A DNA stretch of 64,000 nt, taken from assembly GCF_003367175.1 (NCBI RefSeq), contig NZ_QRGA01000001.1:763647-827646 (forward strand). The letters run 5' to 3'. Positions 15,407-25,029 of this stretch are shown here, in pieces (within the stretch, counting starts at the first letter, position 1; the number at the start of each line of letters is the position of its first letter). This DNA comes from Trinickia dinghuensis (GTDB lineage: Bacteria; Pseudomonadota; Gammaproteobacteria; Burkholderiales; Burkholderiaceae). The notes under the pieces are model-generated. The model did not search any database, was not told the DNA's origin, and saw only the letters and a list, made by a program, of their open reading frames with translations. A program made the translations under genes and the position numbers.

Positions 15407-17320
15407 ATGAACATGCTCTCCTCTGTCCAGTCTCGCTTCACGGTGGCGGGATGCGTGGCGCTTGCGATCATCGCCGTGGCGACGTTTTCGATGATCCGGC
15501 TGTTCGTCCAACCGGATTTGGCGGCGCTGGAGAGCAGTGTGGTCGAAAACCAGATCGCCCAGATTCGAGTTGCGGTGAGCGATCAACTGAGAAGGGTCGA
15601 GGCACAGCAGCGTGCGATTACGCAGACGGTTGCGCTCGTCGGCAGCGACCAGATCGATGCGATCCTGCCGGGGCTGATCGACCAGTATGGCGATACCAAT
15701 GTGGCGGGTGGCGGCATCTGGCCGATGCCGAACGAGCGGCAAGCAGGCCGCGACCGCTTCAGCAGTTTTCTCGTTCGGAACGCCTCCACGGGCAAGCTCG
15801 AAGTGAATACCTATTGGAACCAACCCGACTCGCTGAAGTATTGGGAGCAGGCTTGGTACGAAAACGGCAAGCAGGCGCCGAAGGGTGCATGCGGCTGGTC
15901 GAAGGCCTTTCGCGACAACGCGAGCCCGCAACCGCGCACCGCCTGTGCAATGGGGATCTACAAGGGGAATGAGTTTTACGGTGTGTCGACCATCAACGTT
16001 TCACTGGGCTTCTTCAACGACCTGGTGGCCAATATGGAGCGCCGCATCGGCGCGCAGATTCTGATCGTCGAGGCAGACGGCACGATCGTCAGCAACAGCA
16101 GCCGAATTCAAGGCGATCTGGTGCTCAAGCATCTGAGCGACATCGCACGGAGCGTGCCGATGGCAGCGCAGGTACGAAGCGCACTGTCACGCGATGGCAC
16201 GGCACCGAATGCTCGAACCGCTTACGAAGCCGATGGCGAAAGCCGCACGCTGTTTTTGACGCCGATTCCTAACAGCCCATGGCTGATCGCGGCAAGCCTT
16301 CCGGACTCGGCGCTGACGGTCAACAGCAATCGTATTCTCGGCCGCCTTGCCTCGGTGCAGATCCCGATGGGTATCGTGCTCGTGGCACTGTTGATCGTGG
16401 GAATCCGGCTGTTCATGCGCCGGGTCAACGAACTGAAATCCAATATCGACGAACTCGCGTCCGGCGAGGCGGATCTCACGCGGCGTCTCGAAGAGGCGGG
16501 TGGGAAGGAATTCGCCGCGGTCGCATGCAGTTTCAATGCGTTCATCGAACGATTGCAGCGGCTCGTGCGCAATGTCGCCTCGAATGCCGCGCAGCTCGAA
16601 TCGGCCTCGCGCGAAATTGCCGCCGGCAACCGCGACCTGTCGGCCCGGACGGAGGCGCAGGCGGCCTCGCTGCAAGAGACGGCTGCATCGATGGAGCAAC
16701 TGACCGCGACGGTCAAACAGAACGCGGACAATGCGGACGGCGCATACAAGCTCGCGACCGAAGCGTCCCGCGCGGCGGAACGGGGCGGGGAAGTGATCGC
16801 GCAGTTCGTCACGACGATGGATTCGGTCGATCAGTCGTCGCGCAAGGTCGTCGCCATCACGGGCACGATCGACAGCATCGCGTTCCAGACGAACATCCTC
16901 GCGCTGAACGCGGCCGTCGAAGCGGCCCGCGCGGGCGAACAGGGCCGAGGTTTCGCGGTCGTGGCCGCCGAGGTGCGCAGCCTCGCGCAGCGTGCGGCCG
17001 CCTCGGCAAAGGAAATCAAGGCGTTGATCGCCAATGCGGCCGACGACGTGCAGGCAGGCAATGCGCTCGTGCAGCGGGCCGGCGAGGCGATGGGGGAAAT
17101 CATCCAGTCGACCACCGGCGCGGCGGTCATCATGACCGAGGTGGTGGAAGCGAGCAAGGAGCAGACGAGGGGCATCGAGCAGGTCAACAACGCGGTCACT
17201 CAGCTCGACACGGCCACTCAGCAAAATGCCTCGCTCGTGGAACAGGTGGCCGCTTCCGCTCAGTCGCTACAGGAATACGCCGCCACGTTGTCCGCCGAAG
17301 TCAGCGGGTTCAAGGCTTAG
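15407..17320 (+). CDS. Methyl-accepting chemotaxis protein with dCache-type periplasmic domain
   Basis: A 637-residue chemoreceptor. Transmembrane helix 1 is at about 12-33. The periplasmic sensor (34-300) has Cache-type features: [13 protein letters not shown], the GGGIWPMP region, [10 protein letters not shown] and the second-module [17 protein letters not shown]. Helix 2 is at about 312-332, followed by a HAMP domain and a long cytoplasmic coiled coil with the signalling tip [20 protein letters not shown] near 490. No C-terminal CheR-binding pentapeptide is present. The ligand is unknown. It follows the dihydroxyacetone operon on the same strand with a 229-base gap, so a link to C3 substrates is possible but unproven. 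Confidence 0.92.
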   Translation: MNMLSSVQSRFTVAGCVALAIIAVATFSMIRLFVQPDLAALESSVVENQIAQIRVAVSDQLRRVEAQQRAITQTVALVGSDQIDAILPGLIDQYGDTNVAGGGIWPMPNERQAGRDRFSSFLVRNASTGKLEVNTYWNQPDSLKYWEQAWYENGKQAPKGACGWSKAFRDNASPQPRTACAMGIYKGNEFYGVSTINVSLGFFNDLVANMERRIGAQILIVEADGTIVSNSSRIQGDLVLKHLSDIARSVPMAAQVRSALSRDGTAPNARTAYEADGESRTLFLTPIPNSPWLIAASLPDSALTVNSNRILGRLASVQIPMGIVLVALLIVGIRLFMRRVNELKSNIDELASGEADLTRRLEEAGGKEFAAVACSFNAFIERLQRLVRNVASNAAQLESASREIAAGNRDLSARTEAQAASLQETAASMEQLTATVKQNADNADGAYKLATEASRAAERGGEVIAQFVTTMDSVDQSSRKVVAITGTIDSIAFQTNILALNAAVEAARAGEQGRGFAVVAAEVRSLAQRAAASAKEIKALIANAADDVQAGNALVQRAGEAMGEIIQSTTGAAVIMTEVVEASKEQTRGIEQVNNAVTQLDTATQQNASLVEQVAASAQSLQEYAATLSAEVSGFKA

Positions 17321-17386
17321 CGGAAGCGGACATACAAAACCGCCCGCCCCGCTTTTTCGGGACTACATGGGTAACAATCGATAATA

Positions 17387-17418
17387 ATCAGTTCGCGCAA
17401 TCGATTGCGCGAACTGAT
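17387..17418. promoter_or_regulatory. Perfect 32-bp palindrome upstream of the autoinducer synthase gene
   Basis: The arm ATCAGTTCGCGCAATC is followed immediately by its exact reverse complement, 16 of 16 pairs and no spacer. It ends 140 bases before the synthase start. A gap-free symmetric site of this length is more like a protein operator than a terminator, since it has no loop and no T-run, although it could also lie at the end of the chemoreceptor transcript (stop at 17320). Confidence 0.7.
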
Positions 17419-17558
17419 ATCTCAAACTAATCCATCTATCGATACGACTTTAGGGCGCGTTTTACTGCCTGGGTCATTAAGAACGATTCGCCAACCTAGC
17501 ACCTGGCTCATTATCAAGCCGCTGCGCATAAGCGCAGTGACTTTTAAGGAGCCAAAGA

Positions 17559-18836
17559 ATGCAGAATCACTTCGAAGAAAAAACGGCCTCCGGCGCAGAG
17601 GGCGCGTCATTGCCAGAATTTGTCGCCACACGCGTCACGAGTTATTTTGATGACCGGGTAGGAAAGGCATGGGCCGGCGGGCACATCATGCGCGGGCGCC
17701 AGCCCGGACCGGATGCGTTGCATCTATCGAGTAACGATTACCTTTCGATTTCCAAACACCCCGACATTCTTCGCGCGATGAGCGACAGCATTCAGTCCGA
17801 AGGTAACGGGCTATTGATGTCGGGGATTTTCCTGCACGGGGACAATCCGCTATTGGCGCTCGAAGATCGATTCGCCCGCTTCATGCGGTCGGAAGCGTCC
17901 ATTCTGTGTCAATCCGGTTACGCGGCAAATACGGGCTTGATTCAATCCATCGCCACGCCGGAAACGCCAGTTTATGTCGATATGATGGCGCATATGTCGT
18001 TATGGGAGGGCATACGCGCGGCAGGCGCCAAAGCGATTGCTTTCTCTCATAACGACGCGGAGCATCTCGGGCGTCAGATTCGGCGAAACGGGCCCGGTGT
18101 CGTGATCGTCGATTCCGTCTACAGCACTAACGGCAGCATGTGTCCGTTGACGGCCGTCGTCGAGACGGGCGTCGAGCACGGATGTGTGCTGGTGGTCGAC
18201 GAATCGCATTCGCTAGGCACGCATGGCCCGGGTGGGGCAGGGCTGGTCGTGGCGCTCGGGCTCGCGGATCGCGTGCATTTCAGGACGGCGAGCCTGGCGA
18301 AGGCGTTTGCCGCTCGTGCGGGCGTCATTAGCTGCTCGGCGCGATTTCAGGAGTATTTCAAGTTCGAGTCGCGCCCCGCAATCTTCAGCTCGACGCTGCT
18401 GCCGCACGAAATCGCGGGGCTCGATGCGACGATCAGTGTAATCGAGCGCGAGTCTTGGCGGCGCGTCAAGGTCGAGTCGAATGCGCAGTATCTGCGCGCG
18501 CAGTTGACTGGGCTCGGCTACAACCTCAACGGCAGTGCCTCGCAGATCATCGCGCTCGAGTCCGGCACGGAGCAGCGAACGATTTTGTTGCGCGATGCAC
18601 TCGAATCGCGCGGCATTTTCGGTTCGGTCTTCTGTGCCCCCGCCACGGCGCAGAATCGCGCGCTGATGCGCTTGTCCGTTCATGCATCGCTGACGCAAGG
18701 GCAGCTTCGTCGAATCGTTCACGCGTGCGAAGCGATTCGCGAGGCGGTCGGTCTTGCAGACTGGGCGTCGACGCGCAGAATGCGCGCGACGCCGGTCGCC
18801 GTCGCCGAGCTGGAACCCGCGAAGTATGCGGCGTGA
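17559..18836 (+). CDS. CqsA/LqsA/JqsA-like alpha-oxoamine synthase (alpha-hydroxyketone autoinducer synthase)
   Basis: A 425-residue fold-type I PLP enzyme. The signature stretches are those of quorum-sensing autoinducer synthases rather than of KBL/BioF: HLSSNDYLSISKHP, CQSGYAANTGLIQSIA, VYVDMMAHMSLWEGIRAAGA, VDSVYSTNGSMCPL and VDESHSLGTHGPGGAGL. The PLP lysine is K248 in TASLAKAFAARAG. CqsA-type enzymes condense an acyl-CoA with S-adenosylmethionine or an amino acid to make alpha-hydroxyketones such as CAI-1 or LAI-1. Start at ATG 17559 with AAGGAG just ahead. The facing kinase/regulator pair downstream supports the signalling role. Length is typical (about 390-420). Confidence 0.88.
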   Translation: MQNHFEEKTASGAEGASLPEFVATRVTSYFDDRVGKAWAGGHIMRGRQPGPDALHLSSNDYLSISKHPDILRAMSDSIQSEGNGLLMSGIFLHGDNPLLALEDRFARFMRSEASILCQSGYAANTGLIQSIATPETPVYVDMMAHMSLWEGIRAAGAKAIAFSHNDAEHLGRQIRRNGPGVVIVDSVYSTNGSMCPLTAVVETGVEHGCVLVVDESHSLGTHGPGGAGLVVALGLADRVHFRTASLAKAFAARAGVISCSARFQEYFKFESRPAIFSSTLLPHEIAGLDATISVIERESWRRVKVESNAQYLRAQLTGLGYNLNGSASQIIALESGTEQRTILLRDALESRGIFGSVFCAPATAQNRALMRLSVHASLTQGQLRRIVHACEAIREAVGLADWASTRRMRATPVAVAELEPAKYAA

Positions 18837-18867
18837 CGCGGAGTAACACGGCGCAATCGCGAACTGA

Positions 18868-19926
18868 CTAAGTCGCGCTAAGGCCGTTCGTGGGACTCGC
18901 ATGCGTGAGTCCCACGGAATGTTCTCCACGGTCGAGACGGTCCAGATACTCGTCGTAGGCGACGACGGTTTCTAGGTCGAGACCCGGTGGCCGTTCGATC
19001 AACGCGCAGGTATAGCGTTCTTGTCCTTGCACGACGAACGCCGGATGCATGTATTCGCGCCACGATTCGCGGCCGATGGGAAAGAGTCCGTCCGATTCCC
19101 AAAAGTAAGGCACGCTCCGATGCTCGTCCAGTTCGGCGAGAAATTCGGCCGGGGCGTCCAACTCCGCGGCGATTTCGCGCGTCGCGCGCAAGGCATCTTC
19201 GGGATAGACCGCAAGCAAATAGGGCACGGCGGCGCCGTCCAGCATGAGCAGCCCGCTCGGCCCGACGCAGAGGTAGTGCTCGACGATATCGCGTTCCCTG
19301 AAAATCTCGCGCGCTTTCGCCGCAAACGCCGGGTCGTTGAGAAAGCGGTACTCCGAGAGCGCGAGGGCATCGGCGACGGTACGCTGCGTGTGCCGCAGGT
19401 AGGCCTCTTTCATTTCGTCGATGGCCTCGTTGAGCGCCGTGATGGCGTCGGGGTCCTGCTTTCGAATGAAGCGATCGATGATGCCTTCGTTGAAACCTTT
19501 GACGGCGAGGTGCTCGTCCGCCTTGCCGGTCAACACGATCTTCTTGACGGCGGGGTGCGTGATCCGCCGGCATACTTCGAGCCCGTTCATCCCCGGCATG
19601 TCGTAATCGACGACGACCACCGACGTGCATTCGAACCGGCGTGCGTTGCGCACTTGCTGGCTGATCGCATCGACGCGCATCGCAATGACTTCCTGCGCAT
19701 CGCTCTGCTCAGTTCGGTCGTGATAACGCGAAAGAAAGCGATCGACGCTCGGCGACTGTGCCTCGGCGCAGTTGATCGCATTCAGCGCGTGCTCCGCCGA
19801 ATTGAAAAATCTAAACGCAAGCCGCGCGTCGAGTTGCAGGCTCAGATTGGCCAGAAAATCCGCACTGTCGTCGACGAAGCCGACAGTGGTCGGAAAGGCG
19901 AACGGCTGGATCATGGTCATTGTCAT
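18868..19926 (-). CDS. Response regulator of the LqsR/JqsR type
   Basis: A 352-residue protein. The receiver domain begins TTVGFVDDSADFLANL and has the acceptor Asp107 in VVVVDYDMPGMNG; Legionella LqsR is phosphorylated at an Asp in nearly the same position (108), and both have a long insertion between the acidic pair and the acceptor. KKIVLTGKADE supplies the conserved Lys/Thr region. The C-terminal half (about 190-352, with LNDPAFAAKAREIFRE, HYLCVGPSGLLMLDG and SVPYFWESDGLFP) is not a recognised DNA-binding domain. Start at 19926 overlaps the kinase stop (ATGA), so the two are translationally coupled. A longer ORF reaching 21009 is just the antisense frame of the kinase. Confidence 0.85.
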   Translation of the reverse strand: MTMTMIQPFAFPTTVGFVDDSADFLANLSLQLDARLAFRFFNSAEHALNAINCAEAQSPSVDRFLSRYHDRTEQSDAQEVIAMRVDAISQQVRNARRFECTSVVVVDYDMPGMNGLEVCRRITHPAVKKIVLTGKADEHLAVKGFNEGIIDRFIRKQDPDAITALNEAIDEMKEAYLRHTQRTVADALALSEYRFLNDPAFAAKAREIFRERDIVEHYLCVGPSGLLMLDGAAVPYLLAVYPEDALRATREIAAELDAPAEFLAELDEHRSVPYFWESDGLFPIGRESWREYMHPAFVVQGQERYTCALIERPPGLDLETVVAYDEYLDRLDRGEHSVGLTHASPTNGLSAT

Positions 19927-21245
19927 CGCAATGGAAAGGTCAAAACGAACTCGGTGTACTCGTTTTCCGTCGACGTGCATTCGATCGCACCGCCTATCGA
20001 ACGCATGACGTCGCGGCAGAATGCCAAACCGATGCCGGCGCCGAGCGAAACATCGTCGGTTTGCGTGGAAGACGTGTAAAACCGCGTGAAGATATGAGGC
20101 AGAACGCGGGGGGATATCCCCGCGCCGTTGTCGCGAAAAAATACGTGGTTCCCGCCGATGGAGCGCGCCAGACGGATTGAAATCCGGGCGTTTTCGACAC
20201 TGGCGCGCGATCTCAGCGCGTTCTTGATGAGGTTGAACAGGACGTGCACCATCAGCGTCTGCGAGCCGTCGAACATGAAGTCGTGACTGACGTCGAATTG
20301 CAGATGGTCGCGCTCGCGCGGCCGAAACGGATAGCGCTCGAGCGCCGTTCGAACGCACTCGGCCATGGAGCATCGACCGGCCGGGTGATCGCACCCGCCC
20401 GTCATGCGCGCATTGACGAGCAGCATGTCGATCATCGAGTTCGACAGCAGCGCTTCGCGCTCGATGCGCTCGAGCACGCCGTGCATCGATGACAAATGCG
20501 CGATCCGGATCTTCGGCACGCCGAGCCCGCGGCTTTGCGCCGCGCCGTAGCCGGCGAGCAGCGTCGGCAAGAAGCGGGCGAGCCCCGCCGCCCCCGCGCG
20601 AATGGCGAGCAGGGGAGTGCGCAGTTCGTGGGCGACGCTTCCCGCCGTGGCGAGCATGGCGCGCTCTTGCTCGATTCGGATGCGGGCGGTGTCGTAATTG
20701 GCGATCGCGCCGATCGCGAGCGCGAAGGAAAAAATCGCAAGGTGCGCGAGGAGCACCCCGTCCAGCCGGATCGGCGTGGTGGTCATGCAGTAGGCCAGCA
20801 CGGCGATACCGACGCCGACGACAAAGCTCAAGATCAGCATCAGCCAATCGAGCAGCAGCACCATGACGAACAACGCGATCAGCGCGCTTTCGACCCACAC
20901 CTGCGATGAGTCGTTCTTCAGCAACATAAACGTGAAGAAGAACGGCAGCGCGTAAAGAATGACGGCGTACCAGTAGTACGGCAGGTATCGCTTTGCCTGC
21001 GCGGGCCATTGCCTGTGAAACAGGACGGGCACGAAAAGGACGGAGCCGATTAAGCGCAGCGTTAGGTTCTCATAGGGCTGCGGAAACAGGTCGTGCCAGA
21101 TGTAGAAATAGAGCGGAAATCCGACAATTGCGAGTATCGAAAATGGCAACAACCGCCGTTCGACGTATTGGATGTTGCGCAATGCCGGAGCAAATGCGTC
21201 GCGGACGCCGTGTCGCATCAAATCGCATAGGCGTCGCACGAACAT
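19923..21245 (-). CDS. Six-helix sensor histidine kinase of the CqsS/LqsS/JqsS type
   Basis: A 440-residue inner-membrane kinase. About six membrane helices lie within residues 33-182 with very short loops, so the signal is probably sensed within or near the membrane, as in CqsS and LqsS. The phospho-acceptor is H206 in GSVAHELRTPLLAIRAG. The ATPase domain shows NLIKNALRSR (N box), DNGAGISP (G1) and GAGIGLAFCRDVM (G2). No receiver is fused, unlike Vibrio CqsS; that role falls to the coupled downstream gene. GAGAGG lies just upstream of the ATG (21243-21245). The gene pair converges on the synthase gene with a 31-base gap. Confidence 0.88.
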   Translation of the reverse strand: MFVRRLCDLMRHGVRDAFAPALRNIQYVERRLLPFSILAIVGFPLYFYIWHDLFPQPYENLTLRLIGSVLFVPVLFHRQWPAQAKRYLPYYWYAVILYALPFFFTFMLLKNDSSQVWVESALIALFVMVLLLDWLMLILSFVVGVGIAVLAYCMTTTPIRLDGVLLAHLAIFSFALAIGAIANYDTARIRIEQERAMLATAGSVAHELRTPLLAIRAGAAGLARFLPTLLAGYGAAQSRGLGVPKIRIAHLSSMHGVLERIEREALLSNSMIDMLLVNARMTGGCDHPAGRCSMAECVRTALERYPFRPRERDHLQFDVSHDFMFDGSQTLMVHVLFNLIKNALRSRASVENARISIRLARSIGGNHVFFRDNGAGISPRVLPHIFTRFYTSSTQTDDVSLGAGIGLAFCRDVMRSIGGAIECTSTENEYTEFVLTFPLR

Positions 21246-21981
21246 GAGGCCTCTCAGTGAATCGAATGGAGCTGCTAGGATTTAATTTTCGGGTATTGTG
21301 CACCAATTGTGCGTGAGTGCGTGCCTCATTGAGAAAAATCATATCAAAATGTGATCGAAGTCCGCGCAATGCGGGGCGCTTGGGGCGCTTGTTCTTCGGT
21401 CGCGATGCCAATGCGGGCGAAGGTGTCGGCACACCTGCCGGCAACTTTTCAGTAACAACATAAAGTCGGACCTTTCGGCCCGCCACTGCTGCGGCGAACT
21501 TCGAAACGCCGTTCTGGGATCTCATCCCTAAGATGCATGTTTTCCGACGTGCAATGCGATCTGGCTATAGAACGCCCCTCTATCAAGCTTTCCGTGTCGC
21601 TGCGAGTCGTTCTTCGATCGTGATTGAGATAAAAATTTCCGAATCGTATTGAATTTTCCCAAATAATCGAAACGTTCCAAGTAAAGAATTCCTGATTCGT
21701 CATTTGACGGTCGCTGCCCGAAAATCGATCGAAACTTTGCTTGTAGTCAGGCTACTTATGCGCTATTACTAACCCCGGAGTTTCGCTACATCCCGCGGTA
21801 AGCCGATTTCGCCGATCGTGCTCGTCGGCCTCGACGGCGGCCCGCGCCGCATGACTGAGTTTCATCCGTAAAACGCTTTGCAACGAGACGCCCGTCTCGG
21901 GCTTTCGCTCGCCCTTGCGCGGCGAAGCACGCGCGTTGCGAAGCGGCGCATAACCACGTCATTAATCACGGAGACGAACCC
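21246..21981. other. 736-bp divergent intergenic region
   Basis: This separates the sensor kinase (leftward) from the GH3 gene (rightward). I see no gene with family resemblance. GGAGACG at 21969-21975 is the ribosome-binding site of the GH3 gene. Stretches around 21600-21700 are AT-richer than the rest and could hold promoters. Confidence 0.5.
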
Positions 21982-24177
21982 ATGCAGGTAAAGCGTTTAT
22001 CCCTCGCCATCGCGTCCGCGGCGATTTGTCTTTTTGCGCAAAGTGCTTCGTATGCCGCAGGTCAGGCGCCGAGCACCACATTCACGGATGACATGGCACA
22101 CCGTCGTGCCGATGCGCTCGTGAAGCAATTGACGCTCGACGAGAAGCTGCAGCTGATTCACTCGGAGTACCAAATGAGCGACGTGCCGGGCGGCGGCGCG
22201 GGCTACATCCAAGGTGTGCCGCGGCTAGGCATCCCGAGCATCAACATGGTCGATTCGGCCACGGGCTCGGGTAGTACCGTTCAACCCAGCACCACGTTCC
22301 CGGCCACGCTTGCCCTTGCCGCGAGCTGGGATCCGATGCTCGCCTATCAGTTCGGCGCCGCCATCGCTCATCAGCTGCGCGAGCAAGGCTTCGCCATGGG
22401 GCTCGGCGGCGGGACGAACCTGGCGCGCGAGGCGCGCGGCGGCCGGATGTTCGAATACCTCGGCGAAGATCCGGTGCTGGCGGGCGAGATGCTGGCGGCA
22501 CGGACGCGCGCCACGCAGGATCACAAGGTCATCGCGACGATCAAGCACTACGTCGGCAATGAACAAGAAACCAATCGCATGGGCGGCAACGACACGATCG
22601 ACGAGCGCACGCTGCGCGAACTCTATCTGCTGCCGTTCGAGCTTGCCGTGGAGCAGGGACATCCCGGCAGCGTGATGTGCAGCTACAACAAGGTCAACGG
22701 AGACTATGCGTGCGAAAACCAGCACGTGCTCAACGACGTGCTGAAAGGCGACTGGCACTTCCCGGGCCAAGTCCAATCCGATTGGGGCGCCGCGCATAGC
22801 ACGGCCAAGGCCATCAACGCCGGCTTGGACGAGGAAGAAGACGTCGGGCCGACGGTGTTCCTGACGCCCACGCTCGTGAAGCAAGCGCTCGCCAGCGATC
22901 AGATCACGCAAGCGCGACTGGACGACATGGTGCGCCGCAAGCTGTACGTCATGATCCGCACGGGCGTCATGGACGATCCCCCGCAAGGCGGCCAGCCGAT
23001 CGACTTCGATGCTGCCCGCGCATTCGCGCAGCATGCCGAAGAGCAATCGATCGTACTCCTAAAGAATGAGGACCGGCAGCTGCCGCTCGATGCGTCGACG
23101 GTGAAGCGTATCGCGGTGATCGGCGGCCATGCGGACGTCGGCGTGATCACGGGCGGGGGCTCGGGGGATACGCGGGACCCGGTGACTGGCGCGTTCCCGG
23201 GCTGCGGCGGTCTGACGTTCCCGACGTCGACCGGCTGCGGCTGGTGGCCGAATCCGTGGATCAAGCTGCCCACGCCGATCACGGCGGCGATCCAGAAGCT
23301 CGCGCCGAACGCGACCGTTACCTTCGCCGGCAGCGAGGACATGAACAATCCGTTCAGGGCGTACACGCAGCAGGAAATCGATGCGGCGGTGAGTTTGGCG
23401 CGGCAATCGGATGTGGCGATCGTCTTCGTCACGCAGTCCTCCGGCGAGGATTTCGGCGAACTGCATAGTCTCGCGCTCGCGAATCCGTCGAATCAGGACG
23501 CGCTGGTCGAGGCCGTCGCGCAGGCCAATCCGCATGTCGTCGTCGTCGTCGAAAGCGGCAATCCGGTGCTGATGCCTTGGAAGGATCAAGTCTCGTCGAT
23601 CGTCGAAGCGTGGTATCCGGGCGAAGGCGGCGGCAACGCGATCGCGAACGTCCTGTTCGGCCAGGTGGATCCGTCGGGCAAGCTGCCGGTGACGTTCCCG
23701 CTGCGCGATGCCGATATCCCGACCTGGGACGGCGGCTCGATCGCGCAAAATCCGGTGTACTCGGAAGGGCTCAAGATGGGCTATCGGTGGTACGACGCGG
23801 AGCACATTCAGCCGATGTTCCCGTTCGGCCATGGTCTCTCCTACACGCACTTCGCCTATTCGGATCTGCGCGTCCATCAGCATGGGGATCATTCGGCGAC
23901 GGTCTCGTTCACGCTGCGTAACGACGGGCAGGTTGCCGGCGCGGAAGTGCCGCAGGTGTATCTGGCGGGTCTGAACGACCCGGTGGAGCCGCCGAAGCGC
24001 TTGGTCGGATGGGACAAGGTGAGCCTGAACCCGGGCGAGACGCGCCGCGTGCGCGTGGAAATCCCCGCGCAAATGCGCCGTGTCTGGGATACGAGCCATA
24101 ACGATTGGAAGCTGGCTACCGGCGGACAGTTCTATGTCGGGGCGTCTTCGCGCGATATCCGGCTCAAAGGGCAGTGA
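21982..24177 (+). CDS. Secreted glycoside hydrolase family 3 protein (beta-glucosidase type)
   Basis: A 731-residue enzyme with a Sec signal (MQVKRLSLAIASAAICLFAQ, cleavage near SYAAGQ). Domains in order are the GH3 TIM barrel (about 40-350), the alpha/beta sandwich (about 370-590) and a fibronectin-III-like domain (about 640-720). The catalytic nucleophile is D267 in VQSDWGAAHS. KHYVGNEQETNR and SVMCSYNKVNG are further GH3 signatures, and the C-terminal FPFGHGLSYTHF is typical of beta-glucosidases/xylosidases. It acts in the periplasm or outside the cell on beta-linked oligosaccharides; exact specificity is not visible. No transporter is adjacent. Confidence 0.92.
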   Translation: MQVKRLSLAIASAAICLFAQSASYAAGQAPSTTFTDDMAHRRADALVKQLTLDEKLQLIHSEYQMSDVPGGGAGYIQGVPRLGIPSINMVDSATGSGSTVQPSTTFPATLALAASWDPMLAYQFGAAIAHQLREQGFAMGLGGGTNLAREARGGRMFEYLGEDPVLAGEMLAARTRATQDHKVIATIKHYVGNEQETNRMGGNDTIDERTLRELYLLPFELAVEQGHPGSVMCSYNKVNGDYACENQHVLNDVLKGDWHFPGQVQSDWGAAHSTAKAINAGLDEEEDVGPTVFLTPTLVKQALASDQITQARLDDMVRRKLYVMIRTGVMDDPPQGGQPIDFDAARAFAQHAEEQSIVLLKNEDRQLPLDASTVKRIAVIGGHADVGVITGGGSGDTRDPVTGAFPGCGGLTFPTSTGCGWWPNPWIKLPTPITAAIQKLAPNATVTFAGSEDMNNPFRAYTQQEIDAAVSLARQSDVAIVFVTQSSGEDFGELHSLALANPSNQDALVEAVAQANPHVVVVVESGNPVLMPWKDQVSSIVEAWYPGEGGGNAIANVLFGQVDPSGKLPVTFPLRDADIPTWDGGSIAQNPVYSEGLKMGYRWYDAEHIQPMFPFGHGLSYTHFAYSDLRVHQHGDHSATVSFTLRNDGQVAGAEVPQVYLAGLNDPVEPPKRLVGWDKVSLNPGETRRVRVEIPAQMRRVWDTSHNDWKLATGGQFYVGASSRDIRLKGQ

Positions 24178-24449
24178 TCGGGAGTACTGACTAGCTGGCT
24201 GCCGACGTGAGGTGGGGCGGCCGGTCGAGCGCGGCTCGGCTGGCTGCCGGCGTGGCCTGCAGGCCGCCGTCGAAAATCCTATCGCCTGCATAGAAAATGC
24301 CAATTGGGGAACGGTTCCTTCGCGTCCTAGATTGGAAGAGCGGCGCTCCTCGCGGAGCGAGGCGCCGTGTCGCACCCATTCCCCCGATCCCGCACAAGAC
24401 ATCGGCCACGCGCCTCGCGCCGCGCGCCGATCCACGAAGGAGGCTCACG

Positions 24450-24872
24450 ATGGCACAGTTGAAAGGCTCCAAGACGGAAGACAATCTCAAAGCGGCGTTC
24501 TCCGGCGAGTCGCAAGCGAATCGCCGGTATCTGTATTTCGCGGCGAAGGCCGACGTGGAAGGTCAAAACGATGTGGCTGCGTTGTTCCGCTCGACCGCCG
24601 AAGGCGAAACGGGGCACGCGCACGGACACCTCGAATATCTCGAGGCGGTAGGCGATCCCGCGACGGGGCTACCTTTCGGTTCGTCTCGGCAGAACTTGCA
24701 ATCGGCCATCGCCGGCGAGACGCACGAATACACGGACATGTACCCCGGCATGGCGAAGACCGCGCGCGAAGAAGGGTTCGACGAAATCGCCAATTGGTTC
24801 GAGACCCTGGCGAAGGCCGAGCGCAGCCACGCAAATCGCTATACCAAGGCGCTCGAAGCCCTGTCGGATTGA
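24450..24872 (+). CDS. Rubrerythrin-family diiron protein without rubredoxin domain
   Basis: A 140-residue four-helix ferritin-like protein. [20 protein letters not shown] provides the first Glu of the diiron site. [16 protein letters not shown] gives the E-x-x-H pair, [21 protein letters not shown] the third helix, and [14 protein letters not shown] the fourth. The CxxC rubredoxin tail of classical rubrerythrin is absent, as in sulerythrin-like proteins. Rubrerythrins reduce hydrogen peroxide or serve as electron-transfer partners. GAAGGAGG at 24436-24443 fixes the ATG at 24450 against a longer ORF. It is the first gene of a three-gene cluster with the Fe-S oxidoreductase and DUF3501. Confidence 0.92.
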   Translation: MAQLKGSKTEDNLKAAFSGESQANRRYLYFAAKADVEGQNDVAALFRSTAEGETGHAHGHLEYLEAVGDPATGLPFGSSRQNLQSAIAGETHEYTDMYPGMAKTAREEGFDEIANWFETLAKAERSHANRYTKALEALSD

Positions 24873-25029
24873 TCGGCGGGCGGCCCCAAGCGTCGTTTCA
24901 CTGCGCGCCGTCGCTTCCTTCGATTGACGGCGCGCCCTCGCACGCGGCGTATTCGTTTCCCGTGCGTCGCGGGCTAGACTGTTTGCGCGCGTTCGTCGCA
25001 ACGCGCGCGACGTCACGGAGCGTCATCCC

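Noticed and set aside
16187..17224. 345-codon minus-strand frame over the chemoreceptor
   Set aside because: High-GC antisense shadow of a well-supported gene, Arg-rich with no domain.
17321..17418. The 32-bp palindrome as a Rho-independent terminator of the chemoreceptor
   Set aside because: There is no loop and no T-run, and symmetry is exact to the centre, so an operator is the better reading, though it is not excluded as a transcript end.
19927..21009. N-terminal extension of the response regulator frame to 713 codons
   Set aside because: The extension is the shifted reading frame through the sensor kinase gene (Arg/Ala-rich, no domain). The true start is at 19926 in an ATGA overlap.
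24192..24252. Short CTGGCTGCCG repeat after the GH3 gene
   Set aside because: Only two imperfect copies in a GC-rich stretch, within chance expectation.
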